Source: Gammaproteobacteria bacterium (GTDB lineage: Bacteria > Pseudomonadota > Gammaproteobacteria > Steroidobacterales > JABDLF01). Taken from it: a stretch of DNA of 39,883 nt. Every line of letters starts with the position of its first letter. Positions within the stretch are counted from its first letter, which is position 1. The DNA lies in the NCBI GenBank assembly GCA_013003115.1, contig JABDLF010000009.1:1-39883 (forward strand), written 5' to 3'. The position numbers and the translations under genes are program-made. Below are positions 1-7,479 of this stretch, piece by piece. The notes under the pieces are model-generated. The model saw nothing but the letters and a program-made list of their open reading frames with translations. It had not been told where the DNA came from and did not search any database.

Positions 1-274
1 GTCTCGAAACGCGATTTCAACTGCAGAAGCCTTTTGCTCTGGGACTTCTTTGCCAGCTGCGCTTTGCTGGGCTTTTTGCTCGCTATTTACGGCTAGACTT
101 CAACGCTTGGGCCAGGCGCCGCCCTGCCGCAAGCCCGTAGCGGCGTAAAAGCCGGGCGACATGGTCTTTTTACATAAGCCCTCTCAGAGCGAGAGGCCCA
201 ACGATTTGTGACCGCAATCACGGGGTTCCGCGCGTCTTTGGCCTAACATTCACGGGCGTTAACCGGAGTAGAAA
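1..274. other. Left-edge region with no confident gene
   Basis: No gene can be supported here. All three forward frames are open from the window edge for roughly 95 to 148 bases, so a C-terminal fragment of an upstream gene is possible, but the frames cannot be ranked. The frame ending at the TAG at 94-96 would give a hydrophobic tail. The region can form small hairpins: a 6-bp stem at 180-185/191-196 and a CGGC/GCCG stem at 141-144/151-154. These might belong to a structured leader ahead of the small ORF at 275. Confidence 0.3.
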
Positions 275-442
275 ATGGCCAGACAGCAGCATATCAAGAC
301 CGTGGTCTTACCAGATTCCTTAAGAATTGCATCGCGAGAGTCGCGCAGCAGCCACAAGTCCAGGCAGCCAACCGCAAAACCCGGCGCTCGGCCTCACTCG
401 GCAATGAGCACTAAATCAGGCCGCCCATCGCGGACAAAATAA
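275..442 (+). CDS. Possible small basic protein, 55 aa, unknown function
   Basis: This is a short ORF starting with ATG at 275. A GGAG Shine-Dalgarno element at 265-268 lies 6 bases upstream, which is good spacing. The product is very basic and rich in Arg, Ser, Lys and Pro, with no transmembrane segment and no motif I recognise. It begins MARQQHIKTV and ends SGRPSRTK. The TAA stop at 440-442 runs directly into an intrinsic terminator, so the ORF fits as the last cistron, or only cistron, of a transcript. The composition could also arise by chance in GC-rich DNA, or the transcript could be a small RNA. Coding status rests only on the ribosome binding site and the terminator. Confidence 0.35.
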   Translation: MARQQHIKTVVLPDSLRIASRESRSSHKSRQPTAKPGARPHSAMSTKSGRPSRTK

Positions 443-475
443 AAGCCCCGCAAAGCGGGGCTTCAGGTTTTATTG
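443..475 (+). terminator. Rho-independent terminator
   Basis: A perfect 8-bp stem (AAGCCCCG at 443-450, CGGGGCTT at 456-463) has the 5-nt loop CAAAG and is followed by a T-rich stretch at 468-474. It starts immediately after the stop codon of the small ORF ending at 442. It is the clearest intrinsic terminator in the window. Confidence 0.75.
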
Positions 476-710
476 CTCTTATTTCAAGTTTTTTATTCTA
501 ATAAAAAGCTTCCTCATTGGTCTTATGGCCGGGTTCTTAAATGCCCGATTGCCTCACTTCACCTCAGACCCGAAGTCGCTAACCCTCCAAGTCATCGGGA
601 CGCAGCGCCTGAAGGGCATCCCCATGCCGATCTATCGCGTCACCAGGACTGTTGGGTAACAAGTTCTATGCAAGGGCAATGCCAGTTTGACAAAAATTTA
701 CTTTTTCAAT

Positions 711-773
711 GAGTTACCGATAACTCTCAATGACTTCAACACGAATGTTGTAAAGATTGCCGACGTTTGTCGG
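711..773. repeat. Three consecutive perfect hairpins with 4-nt loops
   Basis: Three perfect inverted repeats lie in tandem. The first is GAGTTA-CCGA-TAACTC at 711-726, the second CAACA-CGAA-TGTTG at 737-750, and the third CCGAC-GTTT-GTCGG at 760-773. Their centres are about 25 and 23 bases apart, and TCAAT flanks the first hairpin on both sides. The array lies just downstream of a TTGACA hexamer. It could be a structured RNA or a set of operator sites. No T-tract follows, so none is a normal intrinsic terminator. Confidence 0.5.
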
Positions 774-833
774 ATCACCGCCCGAGATTATGTAAAAAAA
801 CCTGACAACCAGAGCGGCCATTCGGCGCCATAA

Positions 834-849
834 CGTGATGGACGTCACA
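834..849. promoter_or_regulatory. CRP/Vfr-like operator
   Basis: The sequence CGTGA-N6-TCACA matches 9 of the 10 specified bases of the CRP half-site consensus TGTGA-N6-TCACA. It lies 77 bases upstream of the ATG at 927, which suits an activator site for the small acidic ORF. Binding by a CRP-family regulator is inferred from the consensus only. Confidence 0.4.
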
Positions 850-926
850 GTTTCAATTCGGCATGCCGGCTAAACTTCCGGGCATGCTCGGGATCGAGCT
901 CCATAAAATAAGTAATGAGGCTGTAA

Positions 927-1112
927 ATGGAAGTCACGATGGAAAGTGAATTCGAGTCGGAGGATTCAAAAAAGCAGGCGGAACACCCTCTTACTCTGAC
1001 GGTGATCGCGAACGAGCACCAGAATGCCCAGCCCGGAACTGCTGACGAAAAGGACTGGGATCCCTATATTGTCTGGAAAAAACTGATCCGTCGCGGCCCT
1101 GACGCCAGCTGA
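927..1112 (+). CDS. Small acidic hypothetical protein, 61 aa
   Basis: The ATG at 927 is preceded by GAGG at 917-920 with 6-bp spacing, a clear ribosome binding site. An in-frame ATG at 939 is an alternative start. The first half is acidic (Glu, Ser, Asp). The C-terminal third is aromatic and basic, with the segment DWDPYIVWKKLIRRG, which looks like a short amphipathic docking helix. There is no signal peptide or transmembrane segment. I do not recognise a family. The asymmetric composition, good SD and a CRP-like element upstream suggest a real, regulated small protein, but no function can be given. Confidence 0.55.
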   Translation: MEVTMESEFESEDSKKQAEHPLTLTVIANEHQNAQPGTADEKDWDPYIVWKKLIRRGPDAS

Positions 1113-1449
1113 AATATCGCTGTCGACTGATATCTGACCGCTGAGGGTCACAGAGTCGCCTGCTCAAGCTCTGCCGCAACACCCCAAACGAGCTGGCGCC
1201 GCTTGGTGTCTTCTCCTGCCCAAACTTCTTTTCTCAAATAATCGCGGCCGACGGCCAGCCGGGCGGGCTAAGTAGCCCAGTTCTTCTGAGTAGCCTGGCG
1301 CCTCGACTCAGCGACGCGTGATGGCCCGGCGCGTCAAACGGCCCGCCGATCGTGTAAAGTTATTAGTCATCACCGGTCTACGCTTCCGCCATAGTCAAAG
1401 CACAGGAATCGACTGATATTTCCAAAATAAAACTATATATATCATATAT
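1113..1449. other. Intergenic region with inverted repeats and an 11-bp direct repeat
   Basis: No gene is supported. Visible structure includes a perfect 6-bp inverted repeat GGGCTA-AG-TAGCCC at 1265-1278. A second 6-bp stem, GACGCG/CGCGTC with an 11-nt loop, lies at 1313-1335. An 11-bp direct repeat TCGACTGATAT occurs at 1123-1133 and 1409-1419. An AT-only tract of alternating TA steps lies around 1433-1451, directly before the next start codon, and could act as a promoter -10 or melting region. Confidence 0.4.
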
Positions 1450-2604
1450 ATGCAATACTTTTTTCATTTGAAATATAGGAAAATGCTGCTGGGTATTTTT
1501 GTGTTCTCGGCACTGAGCCCGCTTTCTGTTGCCAGCGCTTCGACAAACGAGATCGAAATTTCCCAATCCGAGCTTTTCCAGGTCACCGATAGCAGAAGCA
1601 CGCAGTCCGTAATTGAGCGAATTGAAGGTGCCGTCGCCGCTGACGATGGCGAAATGCTTTTGGCGATCCTCACTGGCATCGGCCAAAGCACAGACACTGC
1701 CCCGGTTACCCCTGCATTTCTCCGCTATAAGGCCTTGATGGCGTTTGGCGCAATCGGCGAGTCTGAGGTTGCGAAGCGGGTTCTCCAGAAACTGATGGAG
1801 CCCGGCGCCGCAACCGGTCCAAAAATAAAGCTGTTGCGCGACGTGGATGGCCACCGCGGGTTTATTTACGTATTCGACCCCGTCGCCGCAGCGAGATTTG
1901 CGCTGGGCGCGTGGCATGCAGAAGCCTGGGCGCAGCGCACCCGATCAGATCTCGCGGCTGGCAGGCACGATTTTGTTGCAGAATGGCTCGACGCGCAGCG
2001 CGCCGCTGGCGGTCGGCTGGCGGCCAGCGGCCTTGTCCGGGGTTTGCGTCAGAGCAGCCTGAGCGATTTGGCGGGACTATCGGCACCATTGGCCAGGCAC
2101 CTTGAATCTGGCGAGCCGGTAGCGGAACTCGCCCACGTTGTCGCCGTGCGGCTGCAGGATGAGTCGCTCGCGCGCACGATCATTCGCGGCGCCGATGCGG
2201 GTAACGCGCTCGCCCTGCTCTCGGAAGTGAATGCATTTCCGGTCGCCGCCCGACTCGGGCTTCTGGAATCGGCCGTTGGTCGATTCGAGCTTCGATCTGC
2301 CGCCCTCTACGGCATTGGGCAGCTAAACACCCCGGCCGGCCGCCAAGCGCTCATAGCTCGTCTCGGCTCTGATGAAATGGGAACAAGCGCCGCTGCAGCC
2401 CTCGCCAGGTACCCCGGGACCCAACTGTTAGGCGAGCTTGCAGCTTTGGTACGAAGCGATGCCGCGCCGCTTGCGCGCCGACGAGCCGTGCTGGCTTTGC
2501 ACCTGTACCGGGACCCCGCCGGAAAAAGCATGCTTCGGGAGCTTGCGCGAGATTCGCTGGTTGAGAGCGATCTACGCGAGCTGATCGCGGACAAGCTGCA
2601 ATGA
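1450..2604 (+). CDS. Exported HEAT-like repeat protein
   Basis: This 384-residue protein has an N-terminal signal sequence: a basic n-region, a hydrophobic core (LLGIFVFSALSPLSVA), then a likely cleavage after SAS. The rest is Ala/Leu/Arg-rich helical sequence. Towards the C-terminus there are repeated helix pairs of HEAT/armadillo type, such as FELRSAALYGIGQL and RRRAVLALHLY. The ATG at 1450 has no ribosome binding site. The in-frame ATG at 1483 has AGGA close upstream and still leaves a good signal peptide, so it may be the true start. The last codons overlap the ATG of the carboxypeptidase gene (ATGA), so the two are probably co-translated. A periplasmic scaffold or partner role for that peptidase is inference. 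Confidence 0.8.
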   Translation: MQYFFHLKYRKMLLGIFVFSALSPLSVASASTNEIEISQSELFQVTDSRSTQSVIERIEGAVAADDGEMLLAILTGIGQSTDTAPVTPAFLRYKALMAFGAIGESEVAKRVLQKLMEPGAATGPKIKLLRDVDGHRGFIYVFDPVAAARFALGAWHAEAWAQRTRSDLAAGRHDFVAEWLDAQRAAGGRLAASGLVRGLRQSSLSDLAGLSAPLARHLESGEPVAELAHVVAVRLQDESLARTIIRGADAGNALALLSEVNAFPVAARLGLLESAVGRFELRSAALYGIGQLNTPAGRQALIARLGSDEMGTSAAAALARYPGTQLLGELAALVRSDAAPLARRRAVLALHLYRDPAGKSMLRELARDSLVESDLRELIADKLQ

Positions 2605-4673
2605 CCGCTTACCGAATTGCCCTCGCTCTTATGCTCGCAATGGCTACAGGAGCAGCGCTGGGCGACTGCAACTTTGACAGCTCGGGAACAATCTCCAATC
2701 CAGACGATCCGTCGTGCCGGGACGTGTTCCTTACCTACACCGCTAACGTCGATTCGGGCAACAACATCGCACTCGGATACGCGGTGCCTTTGCCCGTTGA
2801 TTCGCAAACGCCGGTCGATGGTTTTCGCACCTACCAGTCGCTGTTCGAGCGACACCAGTCTTTGATTGTGGACCACCCCGACGCCATCGACGGTCAGATA
2901 ATTGGTCAGACACTCTCCGGTCGGGACATCTGGGCTTACAAGCTTGGCGACCCGGACGCCGTAACCCACGACGGTCTCGATGAGCCGGCGATGCTCGTCA
3001 ACGGTGGCATCCATGCAAGAGAGTGGCAATCGCCGGAGGCAGTGACTGATTTGCTCGAATACCTGGCGCAGAATTCCCGGGATGGCGGTCTGGTCCAGTT
3101 TCTGTCTGAGAACGTAAACACCGTGCTGATCCCGGTTCTCAACGTCGATGGTTTTCTGCAAACCCAACGGCATCCGGATCGGGCAATGGCTTCGAGGCTG
3201 CAGCCTCGTGACGGGCGCATGCGGCGCAAGAATTTGCGGCACCCCACGCGCTCCGAGCCGGTCGACGAGACCCTGCAAACAACTGATGACAATTTCTTCG
3301 GTGTCGACCTGAACCGAAATCACCCCGAAGGCTTCATGAATCCTGCGCGTTCGTCGGCGAATCCGGTGAGCCTTGTTCAGCATGGGCCCAACCCGCAGTC
3401 AGAGCCCGAATCTCAGGCGCTCGTCACTGCTGCCACCCTGGGCCCAGAGGATCGTTTGCGCTTCTACATCGACACGCACTCGTTTACACAGATTTTGTTT
3501 ACGCCCATGACGGGGAATGTCCGGCGCGATGCGGTAACCACAGAACTTGCGTCCCGGGTCAGGGCGGTAAGCGCAAACAAGTATGCGTTCGGGCCCAGCA
3601 ATCCCGGTACGGAAATCGGGTCTACCGATGGCTACTTTGCCGTGACCTATCAGATCCCGGCATGGACGCTCGAGACAGAGCCCGGTCCCGGTGGCGGCGC
3701 ACAGTATGGCGGAACAAGTCATGGCCACGCTGGCTTTGTGCTGCCCGCCACAGAGCTGCGCTGCATGAAGGCTGAGCTGACACCGAGCTATATTCTGGGC
3801 TTCTACAGGATGGCTGGCCCCGCCTATGTTTCAGAAGTTGTGATCAGCGCCGCGGACAACCCGGCAGATATCTATTTCCACGGCCGCTGGCTGCCAGTAG
3901 ATCGAGATTCGCGGTCACTGCTCACAATCGCAAATCGCGCGCTGATTCCGGGAGACGAGTATCGTTTATGGCTCGCTTTCAGCAAGCCGATGCGGTGGAG
4001 AAATCTTGCAGGCGAGGTTGTGAGCTTCCCGGGGCAGCGCGTGGCAGCAATACCGCGCATAGCGTTGGAAGCCACTGAACTGGGTACCGAACAATTACTG
4101 GACGCGGACCGGAGCGCCTGGCTGGCAAATGCAAATACCCAACCCACAGGAATTGCGCCGGATGGCTTCGCCCGCTATCGGGACGATGCACTGGCGCTGC
4201 AATTTACGCTGGATCCGAATCTTGGTGTAAGCGACGCGACGCCGTTACTGATCAGCGTGGACGTCGAAGATCTGTCGCGGCAGGCCATTGACGCCAACCC
4301 CGCTACGGTTGTGGACTGGCAAAACGGTAGTTGGTCAGGCCTCGAGAACGCTGTGGGGACTGGGGGCGACGCCGGGGGCACTGACTGTTCGATGGTGTCC
4401 TATGCTTCGAACAACCCGGCCGATACGCCACCGGGCGCCGCCGGAGCCTGCGCGGCCGCCGGGCCCGCACCGCCGCCGCCCCTGGCAAGAATGGCTTCTA
4501 CGCTGCTGCCTGCGCGGACCTGTGTGACCCCCAACGACCTGACACCGCCGCCTGTAACGCCACCGCCACCAGCGCCTGGCCGCAGCGGGGGCGGCGCTGC
4601 GCTGTGGCTACTGCTGCTTCTGGTCAGCCCCTTGCTGCGACGGCGTGTTTGCGACGTCGACCCAATTCGTTAA
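2601..4673 (+). CDS. Secreted M14 zinc carboxypeptidase with GlyGly-CTERM-like tail
   Basis: This 690-residue metallocarboxypeptidase of family M14 removes C-terminal residues from peptides. A signal peptide covers about residues 1-21. The zinc ligands are visible as the HxxE motif (H138, E141) and H293 in FYIDTHS. R239 in DLNRN is in the substrate-carboxylate-binding position, and E358 in AWTLETE is the likely catalytic glutamate. After the catalytic domain (about 75-400) comes a beta-rich region, then a Pro-rich linker. The end is Gly-Gly-Gly, a hydrophobic stretch and Arg-Arg-Arg at about 660-682. That tripartite tail matches the GlyGly-CTERM architecture handled by rhombosortase in type II-secreting Gammaproteobacteria. 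No rhombosortase gene is in the window. The start overlaps the preceding HEAT-like gene by 4 bp. Confidence 0.9.
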   Translation: MTAYRIALALMLAMATGAALGDCNFDSSGTISNPDDPSCRDVFLTYTANVDSGNNIALGYAVPLPVDSQTPVDGFRTYQSLFERHQSLIVDHPDAIDGQIIGQTLSGRDIWAYKLGDPDAVTHDGLDEPAMLVNGGIHAREWQSPEAVTDLLEYLAQNSRDGGLVQFLSENVNTVLIPVLNVDGFLQTQRHPDRAMASRLQPRDGRMRRKNLRHPTRSEPVDETLQTTDDNFFGVDLNRNHPEGFMNPARSSANPVSLVQHGPNPQSEPESQALVTAATLGPEDRLRFYIDTHSFTQILFTPMTGNVRRDAVTTELASRVRAVSANKYAFGPSNPGTEIGSTDGYFAVTYQIPAWTLETEPGPGGGAQYGGTSHGHAGFVLPATELRCMKAELTPSYILGFYRMAGPAYVSEVVISAADNPADIYFHGRWLPVDRDSRSLLTIANRALIPGDEYRLWLAFSKPMRWRNLAGEVVSFPGQRVAAIPRIALEATELGTEQLLDADRSAWLANANTQPTGIAPDGFARYRDDALALQFTLDPNLGVSDATPLLISVDVEDLSRQAIDANPATVVDWQNGSWSGLENAVGTGGDAGGTDCSMVSYASNNPADTPPGAAGACAAAGPAPPPPLARMASTLLPARTCVTPNDLTPPPVTPPPPAPGRSGGGAALWLLLLLVSPLLRRRVCDVDPIR

Positions 4674-4678
4674 AGCGA

Positions 4679-5131
4679 ATGCAGACAAGTCTCCGCACAG
4701 ACGGCGACACGCCGTCAAACCGGGCTGGGCTAATGCGCCGCCTCGCAGCGGCGGCCTACGACCTTCTGCTTTTGATCGCGCTGTGGATGCTTGTCTCAGC
4801 ACTGTTTCTGCCGCTCAACGAAGGCAACGCTCCGCAACCTGGCACGCCGTTGTTCAGCGCGCACCGCTTGGCCCTTCTTGCAACCACCGCCGCTTTCTAT
4901 ATCGGCTTCTGGAAGTTCGGCGGCCAGACACTCGGGATGCGGGCCTGGAAACTGGAACTCATCAGGGATGATGGTTTGCCAATGACCTGGCTAGACTGCG
5001 TGCGTCGACTGCTGGCGTCGCTGGTTTCGATCCTGCCTGCTGGTGCTGGATTCTGGTGGCTTTTAGTTGACGGAGAAAATCGCACCTGGCACGACCGCTT
5101 GTCGCATACGTACGTGAGAAAACGTACTTAG
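4679..5131 (+). CDS. RDD family membrane protein
   Basis: This 150-residue integral membrane protein has the RDD signature: an Arg near the start of helix 1 (MRRLAAAAYDLLLL), the GQTLGMRAWKL segment after helix 2, and an Asp in the late NRTWHDRLSHT motif. There are three hydrophobic helices, at about 22-42, 62-78 and 108-130. The family is proposed to transport small solutes or ions, but most members are uncharacterised. The frame is open upstream into the peptidase gene. I chose the ATG at 4679, 5 bp after the peptidase stop, because it gives a normal family length. No strong ribosome binding site is visible. Confidence 0.8.
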   Translation: MQTSLRTDGDTPSNRAGLMRRLAAAAYDLLLLIALWMLVSALFLPLNEGNAPQPGTPLFSAHRLALLATTAAFYIGFWKFGGQTLGMRAWKLELIRDDGLPMTWLDCVRRLLASLVSILPAGAGFWWLLVDGENRTWHDRLSHTYVRKRT

Positions 5132-5142
5132 CTTGGTAATTA

Positions 5143-6213
5143 TTACTTCACGCGGGCGAGCGCCAGCGCTGTCGCAAACATCAAAATCAGCGTTGGCAAC
5201 CATGCGGTCAGGAACGGATTGAGATTGAAAACCTCGCCGCTGTTGAGCATCATCTTTGAGCCAAGAAAATACCCAATCCCCAGAACAACGCCTATGAGCA
5301 GTCGCTGCCCGGTCCCTGCCGCGCGCAGGGAGCCAAAAACAAAAGGCAGGGAAAGCAAAGTCATAACCAGCACCGAGAATACAGTTGCCGCCCGCGACCA
5401 GACAGCAACCTCGTAGCTGCGGGTCTCCAGAGCACCGTCCTTGAGATAGCGGATATAGCTCAGAAGATTGCGGCTGGCGAGACGCTCCGGATCGATCACC
5501 GACAGGCTCAGAACCTCGGGGTTGAGTCGACTGGTTCTCAGCGCAAGAGATTCTGCGTCGGTCTCGACACCAGCGTCCGTAAATTTCGTTTCGCGGTACT
5601 CCTGAAGCAGCCAGCGTTGACGAGCATCGATGCGTGCTGATGCAGCGCGCCCGATACTCCTGAGCTCGTAACTGTCATCGAAGGTGAAAAGAAAAACACC
5701 CGCCGCTCGTTGCTCCTCGTTGAGCTCACGCACGTTGACAATGCGATTTTCGTCCTTAACCCAGGTACTCGCGTTGCCCGCGATACTCACCTGGCGATTC
5801 AGGAGCCGCGTGCGTTCGCTGCGCGCAAACTGCTCGGACGGCGGCGCAATCAGTTCGCCCAGGGCAGCCGCCAGCAGGGCGAGCAAGACGCCTGCAATAG
5901 AGATAGACCGCGCAATGCGGGCAATAGACATCCCCGAGCCACGCATCACAATCAGCTCACTGCCTGAGGCCAGGTTACCCAGTGCGAAAAGCGCCCCGAT
6001 CAGAGCCGCGACAGGCAACATGTCAAACGCCTGGGTCGGCAATCGGAGCAAAACATACATCATCGCGTCGGGCATTTGAAAATCACCCGTTCCGATCTTG
6101 TCGAACTCGCCGACGAAGTTGATGAAAGCAGACAGCGCAAGCAAGACCAGCAGCACCAATGCCGTTCCTGTTACTACGGCGCGCACCAGATAGCGATCAA
6201 GAATGGTTATCAC
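5143..6213 (-). CDS. lptG: LPS export ABC transporter permease LptG
   Basis: LptG is an inner-membrane permease of the LptB2FGC complex, which extracts lipopolysaccharide from the inner membrane and drives it across the periplasm. The product is 356 residues, close to the E. coli length. It starts VITILDRYLVRAVVTGTA and has N-terminal helices, a large periplasmic beta-jellyroll domain (about 130-260) and C-terminal helices (VLVMTLLSLPFVFGSLRA). The frame stays open further upstream. I chose the GTG at 6213 because it overlaps the lptF stop as GTGA and places the conserved ILDRYL at the start. It lies directly downstream of lptF and is probably coupled to it. Confidence 0.93.
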   Translation of the reverse strand: MITILDRYLVRAVVTGTALVLLVLLALSAFINFVGEFDKIGTGDFQMPDAMMYVLLRLPTQAFDMLPVAALIGALFALGNLASGSELIVMRGSGMSIARIARSISIAGVLLALLAAALGELIAPPSEQFARSERTRLLNRQVSIAGNASTWVKDENRIVNVRELNEEQRAAGVFLFTFDDSYELRSIGRAASARIDARQRWLLQEYRETKFTDAGVETDAESLALRTSRLNPEVLSLSVIDPERLASRNLLSYIRYLKDGALETRSYEVAVWSRAATVFSVLVMTLLSLPFVFGSLRAAGTGQRLLIGVVLGIGYFLGSKMMLNSGEVFNLNPFLTAWLPTLILMFATALALARVK

Positions 6214-7313
6214 CTGGGCACCTTCGAGCGCGCGCGTCTGGTCGCGACAAAACCCAGTTGCCAGCGATTGTGTTGCAGCAGCAGAGCGGCCGTAAGCAGC
6301 AACACCATGGCGTGAACCCACCAGAGCCCGACAACCGGCGGCAATAAACCGCGCTCCAGCCAGACCCTCGCCGCGCCCAGAAGGTTTGAATAGACAACAT
6401 AAACCAACACCGCCACTGCGAGCTTGCCGTATCGGCCCTGCCGCGGACTGGTCTTCGAAAGTGGCAAAGCAAGCAACGCCAGAACCAGAGCAGAAAGCGG
6501 CACTGATAGCCGCCACTGCAGCTCGGCCTGGTCTGCGAGTCTCACGGATGTCAGTAATTTTGATGTCGGCTGAAGTTCCGGGTCTTCGGACTCGAGATTT
6601 GGCCGGGCCAGCTCGATGGGAATGCCGTGCTCACGAAACTCGATAATCCGGAATGCGCTTGAGCCCGGAACCCCCTCATAGCGCTTGCCGCTGAAAAGCA
6701 CGAAGAATGGATCGCTGCCGTCGCGGATAAGCTGCCCACGCTCTGCGACCGCAACCTGAACTTCATCTCCAAACTGCCGCTGAATAAAGACGTTGGCCAT
6801 CATGCCATTGTCCGTCACGCTCTCAGCGTAGAAGACGGTGTCGCCACCTGCCGTGCTGCGAAAACGACCTGCTTCGAGGCTGCTGAGTTCCGCATCACGC
6901 TGCGCCGTCTTGCGCAAAACGTGCGCCGTCTCAGCCGACCATGGAGCAAGATCGAGTGACAGCCACGACAACAATACGGCCGCCAGTATCGCTACCACCA
7001 TCAGCGGCCGATACAGACGCGCGGGCCCGATTCCGCATGCCATAACCGCGGACATTTCAGAGTCCTTGTACAGGCGACCAAACGCGAGCATGACAGCCAG
7101 GAACAGGCTCACGGGCACGAGAATCGTCAGGTACTGGAGGCTGGTCAGGCCCATCAGCTGAAAGACCGCCTCTCTGGGCAGCCGGCCGGCAGCCGCCTCG
7201 CCAAGCACCCGCGCGAACTGGTTGCTGAGCAATATGAACAACAGGACCCCCGTCACGGCAAGGAGCGTGTAGAGGATTTCTCTCAGCAAATAGCGGTCGA
7301 GCGTGGCAAACAT
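6210..7313 (-). CDS. lptF: LPS export ABC transporter permease LptF
   Basis: LptF is the partner permease of LptG in the LptB2FG lipopolysaccharide extractor. The protein is 367 residues, near the E. coli length, and begins MFATLDRYLLREILYTLLAV, the conserved amphipathic start and first helix. A periplasmic domain lies roughly at 130-260, and the C-terminal helices include LSALVLALLALPLSKTSPRQG. The ATG at 7313 has a weak TGGA element upstream. The gene is divergent from pepA across a short region with a 20-bp palindrome, and the lptFG / pepA-holC-valS arrangement is the one known in E. coli. Confidence 0.95.
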   Translation of the reverse strand: MFATLDRYLLREILYTLLAVTGVLLFILLSNQFARVLGEAAAGRLPREAVFQLMGLTSLQYLTILVPVSLFLAVMLAFGRLYKDSEMSAVMACGIGPARLYRPLMVVAILAAVLLSWLSLDLAPWSAETAHVLRKTAQRDAELSSLEAGRFRSTAGGDTVFYAESVTDNGMMANVFIQRQFGDEVQVAVAERGQLIRDGSDPFFVLFSGKRYEGVPGSSAFRIIEFREHGIPIELARPNLESEDPELQPTSKLLTSVRLADQAELQWRLSVPLSALVLALLALPLSKTSPRQGRYGKLAVAVLVYVVYSNLLGAARVWLERGLLPPVVGLWWVHAMVLLLTAALLLQHNRWQLGFVATRRARSKVPR

Positions 7314-7377
7314 AATTCCAGTATCGCCTGTTTCACCCGCCTGTGCGGAATCGAGTAAACTAACGCGCTTGTCGCTG

Positions 7378-7397
7378 TGGGCGCCCCTGGGCGCCCA
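7378..7397. promoter_or_regulatory. Perfect 20-bp palindrome in the lptF-pepA divergent region
   Basis: TGGGCGCCC-CT-GGGCGCCCA forms 9-bp perfect arms around 2 nt. The inner 8-mer GGGCGCCC is itself palindromic, so the site is also a direct repeat with a 10-bp period, one helical turn. It lies between divergent lptF and pepA, where an operator would act. It could also be a hairpin in the pepA leader. No regulator can be named. Confidence 0.4.
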
Positions 7398-7479
7398 GCG
7401 CTACCCTAAACCAGTCCAGCATTGGTCTCAATCACCAGAATTTACAGATGCCGCATTGTCCGGCAAACCAGGAGTAAAA

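Larger units (their letters stand above)
476..926. other. Gene-poor region with structured motifs
   Basis: I see no convincing gene here. A 79-codon open frame begins at 473 inside the terminator; it lacks a ribosome binding site and has unnatural composition. A perfect TTGACA hexamer lies at 687-692, but no good -10 element follows at 16 to 18 bp. It is followed at once by three consecutive perfect hairpins (711-773) and, further on, a CRP-like site (834-849), both listed separately. A TAAAAT at 905-910 could serve as a -10 for the ORF at 927, but no clear -35 partner is visible. Confidence 0.4.

Noticed and set aside
687-692. Perfect TTGACA as a promoter
   Set aside because: No acceptable -10 hexamer lies 16-18 bp downstream; kept only as a note.
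473-712. 79-codon open frame on the plus strand
   Set aside because: It starts inside a terminator, has no ribosome binding site and has His/Pro/Ser-rich random composition.
1378-1917. 179-codon open frame on the minus strand
   Set aside because: It overlaps the exported HEAT-like gene, which has a signal peptide and coupled neighbour; no domain is recognised.
2307-3383. 358-codon open frame on the minus strand
   Set aside because: It is antisense to the HEAT-like and carboxypeptidase genes, whose motifs are clear; the translation has no family features.
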